From contig NZ_CP012850.1 in assembly GCF_000802205.1 (NCBI RefSeq), forward strand, positions 992,001 to 1,056,000: DNA of 64,000 bases, read 5' to 3'. Shown here one piece after another: positions 9,341-19,115 of the stretch. The notes under the pieces are model-generated. The model was not told where the DNA came from. It was given only the letters and a program-made list of their open reading frames with translations, and ran no database searches. Positions within the stretch are counted from its first letter, which is position 1; every line of letters starts with the position of its first letter. The stretch is from Candidatus Nitrosocosmicus oleophilus. Its GTDB lineage: Archaea; Thermoproteota; Nitrososphaeria; Nitrososphaerales; Nitrososphaeraceae. Position numbers and translations under genes: made by a program.

Positions 9341-9622
9341 GTGCCAAATAAAAGACTATTTTATTTTTTGTATTTGATGACTTTGTTTATGACAACTGTT
9401 CCCTTGATTGCTTCACCAATTCAAATTCAAGGACAACCAATGCCAGAGGATGAATGTGCGTTTCCAAATTCACCAATTAGTTCAACAGCAGACGAGGATT
9501 CTTCCTGTAAAAAAAAGTCTACTTCTAACATAACTGATGTTAATTGTTTTGACACACTGCATGATGGCCCGACAATTTGTAAGGAAGCTCAGACTCCATT
9601 TGTTCCTTCAGGTGCAAACTAG
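9341..9622 (+). CDS. Small secreted hypothetical protein
   Basis: A 93-residue protein starting at GTG 9341. Residues 5-30 are a signal peptide (LFYFLYLMTLFMTTVPLIAS). The mature part is polar with four to five Cys residues (DECAF, SSCKKK, VNCFDTLHDGPTICKE). It resembles the small exported proteins common in this group. No function can be given. Confidence 0.55.
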   Translation: MPNKRLFYFLYLMTLFMTTVPLIASPIQIQGQPMPEDECAFPNSPISSTADEDSSCKKKSTSNITDVNCFDTLHDGPTICKEAQTPFVPSGAN

Positions 9623-9991
9623 GTATTGATTGAAGACTGATTTGTCCTCATGGAAGGGTACTAATCATGTTCTCTTCAAGTTTGATGAAGGAAATATAAA
9701 AGAAAGAATAGCAAATAATATGAGATTACCCATCCCAACAATTTTCACTATCATTTTTTTAGAAATTCAAATTAACAGTTATAACTTAGTCCGATCATCA
9801 GACTAATTCCACCTGTCAGTATTTTCTGATGAACCAAGCGGTTAGACGTTATATTTCTAAGGTATTACTACAAGTAATTTTATATTAGGTTCATATTTGT
9901 TTAATAAAGAAAGTATTATCTAGCACCAAAATATATGAACTTGGATAAGGAAAACGAACTCACTACTGAGCTGAAAGTCAAGAGAGATATC

Positions 9992-10030
9992 AAACGGGCC
10001 TGGTGGGCTTCAGTACTAAATCGGTCTTTG
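9992..10030 (+). repeat. Type C palindromic repeat
   Basis: AAACGGGCCTGGTGGGCTTC followed by a decayed C tail (AGTACTAAATCGGTCTTT). It lies 60 bases from the 3' end of the PPOX gene. Confidence 0.8.
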
Positions 10031-10090
10031 AAGGGGATTCTTTAATACTATCTATTAAATTAAAATTTGATATAACAGTATAGTATTTTT

Positions 10091-10561
10091 TCATCCATCA
10101 ATACTCGATTTCTTTACATTAAATTTGCCTTCTACAAAAACAGGTTCTTCTATTCCCCAACTCCATTTTTTTGTAGGTCTTATTCTTATATATCGAGATT
10201 GTGGATGATCTGTGTTAGACATGTAGCCTTCTTTCCGGTCAACCGTGTCTGCTAATCCATAAATTCTAATACCTCGTGGGTCCCATGGATTTATACTTCT
10301 TAAATCATCAATCACTAATGCAACTTTGTTATTCTTTATTACATTCTTATATTTCGTAGATTTTAGAATATTTATTCCACCAACATAAAAATACTCGCCA
10401 TCAAAATCAAAGCCTACTGGGACAACATCTGGTTGACTACTTTCAACATTTGAAGGAGAGATCGAAGACGTGGCTATTCTTGCAAGTCTTTGTGATTTAA
10501 TATATTCTATTTCTTTTTCTGTAAACAAATAATCTCTATTAATAATTAATCCGCATTGCAT
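10091..10561 (-). CDS. PPOX-class (F420/FMN-binding split-barrel) oxidoreductase
   Basis: A 156-residue flavin-reductase-like split barrel. Landmarks: EIEYIKSQRLARIATSS, the PDVVPVGFDFDGEYFYVGG strand pair, NNKVALVIDDL, and WDPRGIRIYGLAD typical of F420-dependent PPOX proteins, then RYIRIRPTKKWSWGIEE at the end. These proteins reduce small organic substrates with F420H2 or FMNH2; the cofactor here is inferred. A near-identical but broken copy of its last two thirds lies at 30240-30530. Start ATG 10561. Confidence 0.85.
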   Translation of the reverse strand: MQCGLIINRDYLFTEKEIEYIKSQRLARIATSSISPSNVESSQPDVVPVGFDFDGEYFYVGGINILKSTKYKNVIKNNKVALVIDDLRSINPWDPRGIRIYGLADTVDRKEGYMSNTDHPQSRYIRIRPTKKWSWGIEEPVFVEGKFNVKKSSIDG

Positions 10562-10650
10562 TTAAAATTAGTCACAGAATCAGGTTATCACTAGCTGTTA
10601 TGTCTTGTTAGATGGATTAGTTATTTATTTTGATGAATGGTGATTTAAAA

Positions 10651-10697
10651 TGGATCCGGTGGGCTTCGAATCCATGAGGTGTATGGGATCTGTAATT
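10651..10697 (+). repeat. Type A palindromic repeat
   Basis: GGATCCGGTGGGCTTCGAAT then CCATGAGGTGTATGGGATC; head partly changed (GGATCC for GGGCCC), tail good. The rest of 10562-11152 has no gene I can support. Confidence 0.88.
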
Positions 10698-11152
10698 AAA
10701 TAAATATTCCTTTAACTATTGATATACAAATAAATATCGTAATTATTTCTGCATCTCGGATAAACATAGATCACATCGGTATCTTAGTAAATGTAGCCTT
10801 TTGTCAGAGTCGGAGTTGGCCATTTTTAGTTCTGGAAAAAACCAAAAATCTATTGGCGATTAGAATAAAAGAACCAATAGTAAGATAGAAATGAGGCAGG
10901 AAAAGCACCTCATAGGATATATGTCGTCATAACATACCTCATTTAATGAATTGACGTCTCGATACTCCTGTAATGGATACTTGAGTAAACTGACATGTAT
11001 AAAATAGTATTTAACGATAATAAAAATAGCTGTGAGTGAGCACGATTAATCCGGCTAATAATATTAATAATTTTAAAAAATTGTTCTTGTTAAATGAAGA
11101 ATTGGGATAGATACATATTTGAATACAACTTTTGCGTTAGTTTATTTAGTAT

Positions 11153-11551
11153 ATGAAAAAGATCATTACTATTGTTTTCTCAGACCTTGATAATAAAAAT
11201 ATCAGACTCGAATTGGACAGTTCATTTTCTCCAAAGACTTTTAAAGCAATACTTGACCATCTGCCGGTCAAAGTCAAAATTAACAGATGGGGAGATGAGC
11301 TTTATACAGATCCAACAGAAATCGATGTTAAAGAGGAAGAAAATGCAAAGACGGAAGTTAATGAACTGGATGTTGCATATTGGCCTGAAGGTAAAGCCTT
11401 ATGTTTATTCTTCGGTCCAACACCCATAAGTAAAGATGGGAAAATATTGGCATATTCTCCTGTTAATGTTGTAGGTAATATTCTAGATCCACCACTGAAA
11501 GATGATATTTTAGATCATGTTGAAACTAAATCAAATGTAATAATAAATTAG
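11153..11551 (+). CDS. Cyclophilin-like fold protein
   Basis: A 132-residue protein of the archaeal/bacterial cyclophilin-like family (AF0124/TM1367 type, function unknown). Typical features: N-terminal strand with ELDSSFSPKTFKAILDHLP, the WGDELY box, DVAYWPEGKALCLFFGPTP and a late strand with SPVNVVGNI. It lacks prolyl-isomerase catalytic residues in the eukaryotic sense. A standalone gene with ATG 11153; no partner visible. Confidence 0.8.
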   Translation: MKKIITIVFSDLDNKNIRLELDSSFSPKTFKAILDHLPVKVKINRWGDELYTDPTEIDVKEEENAKTEVNELDVAYWPEGKALCLFFGPTPISKDGKILAYSPVNVVGNILDPPLKDDILDHVETKSNVIIN

Positions 11552-11963
11552 CAGAGTTTACTGAAAAAACATTTAATCATAATTCATCCTGCAAGAAGCT
11601 TGCAATAAAGATATGTTTTATGGGAACATAGGTAGGGGTTGGGTTGGGTAGGTAAAAGAGTTAAATAACAATAATGACGAAGGCAGAATTAATTATTCTT
11701 TTAATTTCAAGTAATTTATCAAAACGGTATGAACAAGAGTTTGTGCAGGTAGCGGTTCTATAGAAGTGGTTCTCTTTTGCACGTGATGTTTTAAAACGAA
11801 CTATTTTGTTATTCTATTTGTTTTTACATGGAATAAAAATAAATGTCTTGTAGAAGGTAAAAATTCTGGTATTAACTTCCATACCTGTTACTATTGTCAT
11901 ATAATTAAATACGATCAGTCATTAATCAGGGAATCATTTTTATCGTCATGGTGCAAGCTATGC
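11552..11963. other. Intergenic with a G-rich tract
   Basis: No gene seen. At 11630-11653 there is a plus-strand G-rich run (GGTAGGGGTTGGGTTGGG), unusual in this AT-rich DNA and able in principle to form a G-quadruplex. Confidence 0.4.
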
Positions 11964-12383
11964 TTATTCACCTATTACTTGTAATATGATTTTGCGTTCC
12001 CTCGATCTTGTATCCATCTCTATCAACACTATCTGTTGCCAGGTTCCAAGCGTTAGATGACCTTCTATGAATGGAATGGCTAAGCTTGGTCCAATTAACG
12101 ATGCTCTAACATGGGAGTGTCCATTTCCATCATGCCATGTATTATCATGAGCGTATTCAATATCTTTAGGCACTAGTCTCGATAACATGTCTGGGAAGTC
12201 ATTTTGCAATCCTGGTTCATACTCTATGGTTGTGATTGCCGCTGTTGACCCGACAACAAAAACTATGACAGCCCCGTTTTCTATTTTACTTTCTTTAACA
12301 ATCTTGGATACCTGATGTGTAATGTCAATAATGTCATTTTCTGATTTTGATTTGATCTGAATATTCTTCGTTATGACGGTCAT
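11964..12383 (-). CDS. YjbQ family protein (UPF0047, thiamin-phosphate synthase-like)
   Basis: A small, highly conserved enzyme-like protein; members can make thiamin phosphate weakly and are thought to have another main role. Seen: NGAVIVFVVGSTAAITTIEYEPGL, then DNTWHDGNGHSHVRASLIGPS with the conserved His-rich site, and LGTWQQIVLIEMD near the end. I place the start at ATG 12383 (140 residues, the usual length) because the extra 29 residues possible from 12470 are not part of the family and are unlike its usual N-terminus. Confidence 0.85.
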   Translation of the reverse strand: MTVITKNIQIKSKSENDIIDITHQVSKIVKESKIENGAVIVFVVGSTAAITTIEYEPGLQNDFPDMLSRLVPKDIEYAHDNTWHDGNGHSHVRASLIGPSLAIPFIEGHLTLGTWQQIVLIEMDTRSRERKIILQVIGE

Positions 12384-12623
12384 GTTTTGTATTAACATTT
12401 GAATTATTTTTATAAATAATAAAAATTTTTCATTGTCATCTATTGCACAAGAAAGTATTTGTCTAAACAAGTTGTTAGAAAAGTAATTATTTTGATTAGT
12501 GTTTCAAAATATACTTTTTATCTACTTAACCATCAGATCAATGCTTTAGTTTCTAAATTTTAATCTACAAATATTGATACTAATGAATAGACTTAATTCG
12601 ATTCCGTTTAATCGAATAATTAG

Positions 12624-12668
12624 TTTGGGTCCAAGGAGTTTAGTAATAGATATATTACAAGTCTAGAG
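12624..12668 (+). repeat. Type B palindromic repeat
   Basis: TTGGGTCCAAGGAGTTTAGT, then the hairpin GTAATAGATATATTAC and AAGTCTAGAG. Further decayed C-like sequence (GACCCACTGGACTTTCTG) follows at 12750, too weak to call. Confidence 0.85.
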
Positions 12669-12877
12669 CACTTTGGGATTTGATTCTGATATAATCATAT
12701 CGACTAAACTACGTATTATCATGAATTCGATTCAAAAATTAAAGAATAAGACCCACTGGACTTTCTGTACAAGCCTTGATAGTAAGGTGAATTAACACTG
12801 GGAAATTTTATTTTCACTAATATCGAGGACAATATTATCATATTCATTTATACTTTCATATACAATATTGAAATGAA

Positions 12878-13309
12878 ATGACCGAAGGTCAAAATCAACA
12901 TCCATTATCAGAATTAATTGTAGAAAAAAGGAGTGGTAATTCTGAAAAATTTGAGGAAGAGAAACTCGTGAGAGGAATTAGCAGGGCAGGAACACCGTTT
13001 ATGCTTGCTAAAGACATATCCAAATCCATTATCAATAAATTAAAAGAAAATCCGCCCATAGATAATTTTATTTATTCAAGTAAAATACGAGAATATGTTA
13101 CACAAGAATTAAAGCAAAGAAATCAAAATACAATAGCTGAATCATTTGCTGGCTATAGTAAAAATAATATAACCTCAATTAAAGAAGAGCAACTTAAAAA
13201 TAATAAATACGATTCAAAAGTTTTACAAACAAAAAACACTCAATCAAAACAGTTGGCAAAAGATAAAGATAACACTTCTGGAAGAGGTACAAAAACAGGA
13301 CTTCAATAA
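12878..13309 (+). CDS. ATP-cone domain protein
   Basis: Residues 10-95 form an ATP-cone, the nucleotide-sensing module of ribonucleotide reductase and NrdR: LIVEKRSGNSEKFEEEKLVR, then ISRAGTPFMLAKDISKSI. The remaining 45 residues are Lys/Asn/Gln-rich and probably disordered. There is no zinc ribbon, so this is not NrdR; standalone ATP-cones are common in thaumarchaea and may act as (d)NTP-level sensors. Alone on its strand; start ATG 12878. Confidence 0.75.
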   Translation: MTEGQNQHPLSELIVEKRSGNSEKFEEEKLVRGISRAGTPFMLAKDISKSIINKLKENPPIDNFIYSSKIREYVTQELKQRNQNTIAESFAGYSKNNITSIKEEQLKNNKYDSKVLQTKNTQSKQLAKDKDNTSGRGTKTGLQ

Positions 13310-13673
13310 TTACTAATCATTTATTCTTATAAAAATCCTTGGTATACACATAATGAAGGTATAAATTAATACTCCTTAACAGGGGACCCGAAAATAGTGG
13401 AAATTCATAATACGTTGGCTCGATTTGGTCCTTGATGACCTCGCATCTGTCTAATTCAGAACAGTTTCCCTGTACGTTACCTAATGATAATTAAAATCCT
13501 CAGTTAACCCCTCAGGCTTAAATTCAATGGTTCATTGATTCTTGTTCACAAAAATATTTTTGCGTTGATATGACAAATTAAGTTTAACTTTTTTTATAAA
13601 GATATCAAATTCTTAATGTAGTTTAATATCATAATCTACTAACTTTTATCTTGTATTAAAATAAAGAAGTATT

Positions 13674-13684
13674 AGTTATATAAA
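13674..13684 (+). promoter_or_regulatory. Candidate TATA box before cax
   Basis: GTTATATAAAT immediately before the ATG at 13686. The spacing is too short for a leaderless transcript from that ATG, so either the real promoter is the upstream AT-rich run or translation begins further in. The gap 13310-13685 otherwise holds only a faint repeat-like remnant near 13384. Confidence 0.3.
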
Positions 13685-13685
13685 T

Positions 13686-14789
13686 ATGGTAAAATTTAGC
13701 AAATCTTCCATACTATATCTTCTTTTAATATTTGCTCCAATATCTCTCTTTTTGGATCAATTTGATTCTAATGCCACACTTATTTTCATTGTATCTATAC
13801 TTGCATTGATTCCTTTGGCAAAACTAATCGGAGATTCTACCGAACACCTGGCTTCACATTATGGGTCTACAGTTGGGTCGCTTCTGAATGTGACTTTTGG
13901 AAATGCAGCTGAGATCATTATAGGTATAATTGCCATAAGCGCAGGTTTGATAGACTTGGTTAAAGCTTCTATCATAGGTGCTATTTTGGGAAATATTATG
14001 CTAATTTTTGGTTTAAGTATGATTGTGGGAGGATTCCGTCATAAAGAACAATCTTTTAATCGTGAAAATGCGGGCTTACAATCCTCAATGATATTTCTTT
14101 CTATCATTGGATTGGCAATACCAACATTGCTAGCAATAACTACATTTCAACCACAATCAGTTAACGGAGAAGCAAAGATCCAACTTCTAAGTGACTCGTT
14201 AGCTATTATTTTATTAGGTGTTTACATGGCCGGTATAATTTTTACATTTGTTACCCACAGATATCTTTTTACTTCTACTGAATATTCAAATGAAAATGAT
14301 AACACTTTATCTTCTCTAAGTCTGAAGCATTGGAGCAAGAAAAAGTCATTTTTGATACTTGGACTTAGTATGCTGGGTGTGGTAGTAGTAAGTGAAGTTC
14401 TTGTTGGTTCTGTAGAAGAAACAGGCGAAAAGCTAGGTTTTGGTGAAATGTTTGTTGGTGCCATCATAGTGGGTATTGTAGGAAATGCGGCTGAGCATAG
14501 TAGCGCGATACTCTTGGCAAGGAAGGGGAAAATTGATTTATCTATTGGTATAGCTGCAGGTTCGGGTACACAAATTGCCCTCTTTGTTGTTCCAATCCTA
14601 GTTTTTGCAGGAATTGCCCTAGGTCAACCTTTTACTTTGGAGTTTACAATATATGAATTGGTAACCCTTTTCTTAGCTGCAATAATACTTAACTTAATAG
14701 CCCACGATGGAAAAAGCAACTGGTTTGAAGGAGTGATGCTAACTGCTGTTTACATAATCATTGCCCTTGGATTCTATTTCCTTGGATGA
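13686..14789 (+). CDS. cax: Calcium/proton antiporter (CaX)
   Basis: Membrane exchanger of the Ca2+:cation antiporter superfamily, moving Ca2+ out against H+. It has about ten hydrophobic segments in two inverted halves, each with the family alpha-repeat: GSTVGSLLNVTFGNAAEIII (about 60-79) and IVGNAAEHSSAILLARKG (about 261-278), both with the catalytic Glu. The length of 367 residues fits CaX. A polar loop at about 200-218 separates the halves. It stands alone, with an unrelated permease about 350 bases downstream on the same strand. Confidence 0.92.
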   Translation: MVKFSKSSILYLLLIFAPISLFLDQFDSNATLIFIVSILALIPLAKLIGDSTEHLASHYGSTVGSLLNVTFGNAAEIIIGIIAISAGLIDLVKASIIGAILGNIMLIFGLSMIVGGFRHKEQSFNRENAGLQSSMIFLSIIGLAIPTLLAITTFQPQSVNGEAKIQLLSDSLAIILLGVYMAGIIFTFVTHRYLFTSTEYSNENDNTLSSLSLKHWSKKKSFLILGLSMLGVVVVSEVLVGSVEETGEKLGFGEMFVGAIIVGIVGNAAEHSSAILLARKGKIDLSIGIAAGSGTQIALFVVPILVFAGIALGQPFTLEFTIYELVTLFLAAIILNLIAHDGKSNWFEGVMLTAVYIIIALGFYFLG

Positions 14790-14930
14790 CTCTTCTTTTC
14801 GTCCTCCATTTACAACCTGATTCCTAAAAAAGTAAGTCAAAACTGATATCTGTTTTGCCCTTATTCTTGTTGTAATTCTATTTACAACTATTATTATCTC
14901 ATCTTATATTCCTGCTATATAGTAAAATTA

Positions 14931-14973
14931 CAACAGGCCTGGTGGGCTTCGTAATAGATATACTACGAGTTCA
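14931..14973 (+). repeat. Type B palindromic repeat
   Basis: CAACAGGCCTGGTGGGCTTC joined to GTAATAGATATACTACGAGT. Here the CTTC of types A/C is joined to a B hairpin, a mosaic form. Confidence 0.9.
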
Positions 14974-15137
14974 ATAAATCTTGGACTTTCTCTTTATTTG
15001 TAAAGGAAGATGGATTGTCATTTGACGATGTATTGGTAAAAACATACCATTTTACAAGTTTTCCAATTATTTGACAAAGCTCTTTTTTAATGACGAAATA
15101 CCTAATATACAAGATAAGAACATAGAGAAATGATCTT

Positions 15138-16190
15138 TTGTTATTTTACAAATCATGGATAGTCTTTGTGTACGCCCTTGCACTTTCCTTGGAATCAATC
15201 ATTATCGAATATCTTACGATATACTTTGTTAGGATTTCTCCTATAGTGCTTTCTTCTTTGAGTATTACGCTATCTGGTATAATGTTGTTATCGGTCGGAT
15301 CTATTATCTTTAAAAATTATAATGATCTTATAAAGATATTTACTAAAAGTTGGAAATCTCTTATTATGGCATCTTTGTCACTTTCATTAGGAATATATGG
15401 ATGGTATGACTCTATAAATCGAATAGGAGCTTCGAAAGAAGCCCTTATAGCTGCACCAATAGAAATCATTCTTATAATTATTCTAGCAAGAGTATTTTTG
15501 AATGAACGATTAAACAAATTTCAAATTGTTGGTATATTTATAGGATCTCTTGGGTTTTTCCTGTCTCTGGCTAGCGACGTGCCTTTTGATTATTTCAACA
15601 ATCCAAATCTCTCAAATTTCATTGTGGGTGCAAATATTAATTCAATATTTCATACAGTCTTCTCATTAGTCAGTTTCGGTGATTTGGAAGCAATCCTTTC
15701 TGCGGTAGGTTTCGCAGTTGGAGTATTATTTCTGGGAAAATTAGTCAAGAAACACTCTTCAATTCAGGTGGCAGGTGCATCCATGTTTCTTTCAGGCATG
15801 ATTCTTGTGATATTCATGGTTCTTTCATTGTTATACGAAACAGCGTTTACACCAGTACAATATTTGAATGAATCACCATCTCAGGTGGAATTGCTGTCGG
15901 TACATAGAAATCTAGTTCTCTTGTTTTTGTTTTCTCTAATTCCATTTATTGGTTCTTTATCTTATGTAATTGGCCTCCGTAGGATTGGTGCTTCTCTTAC
16001 GGCAACTATAGGATCTTCTAATATCGTAATTATACTCGTAATTCAAATAGTCTTAAAAGAATTAGGATATCCTAGTCATTTGCCTGAAAATATATTTTTG
16101 GCCACTTTTGGATGTATCATAGGATTTCTAGGGATTTTCGTAATTCATATGTCTGATCTTATAACCGCAAAATCAAAGAGATATTATTAG
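15138..16190 (+). CDS. EamA/DMT-superfamily permease
   Basis: A 350-residue inner-membrane protein with ten predicted helices arranged as two EamA repeats (first about 5-145, second about 185-340). Landmarks are GIYGWYDSINRIGASKEALI and GSLSYVIGLRRIGASLTATI, the equivalent 'RIGAS' helices of the two halves. DMT proteins export metabolites or drugs; substrate unknown. The middle loop (about 146-185) is longer than usual. The start appears to be TTG 15138; the nearby ATG at 15130 is out of frame. Confidence 0.8.
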   Translation: MLFYKSWIVFVYALALSLESIIIEYLTIYFVRISPIVLSSLSITLSGIMLLSVGSIIFKNYNDLIKIFTKSWKSLIMASLSLSLGIYGWYDSINRIGASKEALIAAPIEIILIIILARVFLNERLNKFQIVGIFIGSLGFFLSLASDVPFDYFNNPNLSNFIVGANINSIFHTVFSLVSFGDLEAILSAVGFAVGVLFLGKLVKKHSSIQVAGASMFLSGMILVIFMVLSLLYETAFTPVQYLNESPSQVELLSVHRNLVLLFLFSLIPFIGSLSYVIGLRRIGASLTATIGSSNIVIILVIQIVLKELGYPSHLPENIFLATFGCIIGFLGIFVIHMSDLITAKSKRYY

Positions 16191-16480
16191 CAGATAAATT
16201 ATTAAATTGTAAGAAGTCAATATCAACACTACATTCCTATCTAATTAAGATATATATTTACTTGATAAAGAATTCGTATCGTCAGACTAATATAACAAAT
16301 TCAAATAAGTTTGATAAATATTAAGTTCATTATTTCAATAATTATTTGTCTACTTGCCGATATTTTTGATCCAATTTTTACAAATAAAGCGATACCTTAT
16401 TGGTATTATGCATTTATGATACCTATGATTGTTCCACCGAATTAGATATTTGGTCCGCTTGGGTTTATCTCATATATCAA

Positions 16481-16516
16481 ATGGGCCCAGTGGGCTTCCG
16501 GACGATATCAGTCCTT
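16481..16516 (+). repeat. Type C palindromic repeat
   Basis: ATGGGCCCAGTGGGCTTC then CGGACGATATCAGTCCT: clear head and hairpin GGAC / GTCC. Confidence 0.92.
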
Positions 16517-16762
16517 TAATATTGATTCTAATATTTGATAGATTCAAATCTGATGATTATGGTTTTAGCACCATCCAAAGTGGAACATTCCATTTCCTTA
16601 TTACTGATTGAATTTTAAGTAAATAATCCGATTTACTAAAGCCAAAAAATAGGCAATACTCAAATCCCTCATTCACTACATCGTCAACATTATTTTCGTA
16701 TATATTAAACATCCTACGCAGATGCGACCTAAATTTATATAATATCTATCCAAGAAAAAATA

Positions 16763-17281
16763 ATGGAATTGCTTACAAAAATCGTAAAGCTGATCAAAGG
16801 GAAAGAACTTGAGATGTTAATAAAAAGGACTGGCAATGAAATCACTTTGAATGGGGCAAAGATAGGGTTTACAGATTTAAATATGGGTCTGGCGAACTTC
16901 TCTAATAAATTTATCGAATTTGTGAAAACAAATGAAGTTGCAACTTCACTTGATAATTGTCAGTATCACCTAAGCAAGACAATTACAAATATAAAAGATA
17001 ATGATAATTTTAAGCAAGAATGTCAACGAATTAGACTGATGATCATTGTAGCATTTCACCAACTAAGTCAAATAATAGGAACCGCTAAAATGACTTCGGA
17101 TGAGAGTCTAAAAGAACAATTGACAGAGTGGATTAGATATATGAATGACCTGATCAAGCATTCTATTTCGATACTGGAACCAGGACCAAAGTTAATCACT
17201 AAAGGACCAGTTTATGATCAAATTATGAAATATCAAGGTTTAAGTGAAAAAGATATGCAAGAGGCAATAGATAATTTATGA
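16763..17281 (+). CDS. Hypothetical helical protein
   Basis: A 172-residue soluble, mainly helical protein not recognised. After a charged N-terminus (KIVKLIKGKELEMLIKR) come amphipathic helices with NCQYHLSKTITNIKD and RLMIIVAFHQLSQIIGTAKM, ending PGPKLITKGPVYDQIMKYQG. No signal peptide or metal site. Codon use and composition match the neighbours. Standalone; start ATG 16763. Confidence 0.6.
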   Translation: MELLTKIVKLIKGKELEMLIKRTGNEITLNGAKIGFTDLNMGLANFSNKFIEFVKTNEVATSLDNCQYHLSKTITNIKDNDNFKQECQRIRLMIIVAFHQLSQIIGTAKMTSDESLKEQLTEWIRYMNDLIKHSISILEPGPKLITKGPVYDQIMKYQGLSEKDMQEAIDNL

Positions 17282-17997
17282 ATTTTGATTATTTGTTGAT
17301 TCTCCAATATAGTATTCATCTAAATAGGAATTTTAATCGGAGAGAGAACTGCTAGTATTAGTAATGAAAGAGGAATAATGTTCTTGTTAACGTTTTTGAG
17401 TCTGCTTAGTTTATTGAAGGATAATTGTGCATACAAGACCTATTAATTTATTATCATTCCTTAACTATTCATATGAATTATTTTCAGAAACTTTAAATTT
17501 TCGATTTCAATGTCTTACAATATCCTTACCTGTGATGACAATCATCTTCTATAAGACCAGAGACGGTTCCTTCTAATCCTACATCATATTTGGATACCGA
17601 TACGAAGTACTATACTGAGATATGTTAACACACACATATGCGATTCACAAGCCATCAAAAGATAAATAGTTTCTTGTTTGTATAAGTAATAACACGTATT
17701 ATTACTATTATTGGAATTATACTATAGACAAAGAAAACTCACAGCTAGATTCAACTTCTGCTAGCACTACCAAAAAATGGTATTGTAGATCATACCATAC
17801 ACTCTTATATCATTCTGATAATGGTGGGGCGATTATTCTTGCGAGCTGAATCATCGAGTTTTTTCCTCTTTGAATCAACTATAAGGAATTTTCAATATAC
17901 GCTGTGCATATGTTGAACAAAGATAAGAATCAGCCTTCCCCAGGAGTGTCTATAGTAAAAGTTTATCTTTAAGCAGATTATTATTCAAAATGAATTA
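17282..17997. other. Intergenic with a copy of the cyclase 5' region
   Basis: No gene is supported. Bases 17478-17537 match 56 of 60 bases of 20521-20580, the sequence that ends at the GTG-ATG start of the cyclase gene; similarity stops right after the ATG. Confidence 0.6.
17478..17537 (+). repeat. Duplicated 60-base promoter/start segment (copy 1)
   Basis: Contains TTATTTTCAGAAACTTTAAA and GATTTCAATG, ends GTGATG. It matches 20521-20580 with four differences. No open frame follows here. Confidence 0.8.
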
Positions 17998-18756
17998 ATG
18001 TTTAAAGTTACTCTGCCCAATGGTCGTACTATTGTACCTGCCTTAGTTGTTGTAGATATGCAAAATGGTTTCGTATCAAAGGGAGGATCTTATGATATAA
18101 TAGGATATAACACAGCCTTATATAGGGAAGTAATTCCAAAAATTAAAGATTCAATAGAATTCTGCAGAAGTATGGGTATTCCTGTCTTTTACACCGAGGC
18201 AGTGAAGGAGGAGAGTGGCATAGATATTCTTACAAACGTACATAATATCTTACCAAAATCAAGACAGGAGAGGTTGAAAGTACCTATCTGTGTTAGAGGT
18301 ACATGGGATGGATTAACAATCGATGAACTAAAACCGGATAAGAAAGATCCTGTAGTTATCAAAAGAAGGGATTCTGCTTTCCAGGATACAGATTTCAGAA
18401 TTATGCTTCAGAGTCAAAGTATTAATTTTTTGATATTTACTGGGATTGATACTTCTATTTGTGTAGAGACCTCATTAAGGGAAGGATTTAACATAGGTTA
18501 CGATGTAGCAATAATATCTGATGCTACGGCATCCGGAGATAAGAGACACTACGAAACAACACTAGAAAGGGTAAGAGATTACTATGGAATAGTAATGGAT
18601 ACAGAGAAGTTTAAAGAAGTTATTGGCAAACTGGATAAGATGCGAAAAGGTGAAGCCAAGGCCTTTGTGGGGTCACAAGAAGAAGCGAAAGCCTGGTTAG
18701 AGGAATTTAATTTACTAGACCCTAGGGGATTTCCTTCTGAACAAGTTAACCTTTAG
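17998..18756 (+). CDS. Isochorismatase-family cysteine hydrolase
   Basis: Cytosolic hydrolase of the isochorismatase/nicotinamidase superfamily. The catalytic triad is visible: Asp20 in VVVDMQNGF, Lys122 in PVVIKRRDSAF and Cys155 in GIDTSICVETSLREG, with a cis-peptide-type segment just before the Cys. Length 252 is a little above usual because of a C-terminal helical extension (EAKAFVGSQEEAKAWLEEF). Related archaeal enzymes act on amides or ureido compounds; substrate not determined. Standalone; start ATG 17998. Confidence 0.85.
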   Translation: MFKVTLPNGRTIVPALVVVDMQNGFVSKGGSYDIIGYNTALYREVIPKIKDSIEFCRSMGIPVFYTEAVKEESGIDILTNVHNILPKSRQERLKVPICVRGTWDGLTIDELKPDKKDPVVIKRRDSAFQDTDFRIMLQSQSINFLIFTGIDTSICVETSLREGFNIGYDVAIISDATASGDKRHYETTLERVRDYYGIVMDTEKFKEVIGKLDKMRKGEAKAFVGSQEEAKAWLEEFNLLDPRGFPSEQVNL

Positions 18757-19115
18757 AATAGGTTAGTCGTTGTAACACTTCATTTTTGTGCAGTTCATTT
18801 TAATATATGAAATTTAGTTTAGTTAAAATCCTCATGTCATACTATTTCTACTACCAAAGTGCCATCTATTCAAGTGTGGGGAATAGTTGTTCTAACGAGA
18901 TATTAGGCTACGACCAAGAATCATATCGTTTATAATTAGATTGTTTTGATCCTTTACTAAATGATTTTTATGATAATGATTTTTCTATGCAAGTAGCATA
19001 TCATTTTCATCTAGAGTTAAAGAATTAATTGCAAAACTATAAAAATTATCGAAGGGACAAAAAATTTTGACATAAAAAATTAAAGTTGATGTGAGCGTCT
19101 TGATAGCTTCTCTTG

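Noticed and set aside
13384-13440. Possible further type C repeat (GGGGACCCG ... GGTCCTTGATG)
   Set aside because: Head and tail are too far apart and too diverged to support.
16429-16611. 60-residue plus-strand frame
   Set aside because: It runs through the type C repeat and reads as translated repeat.
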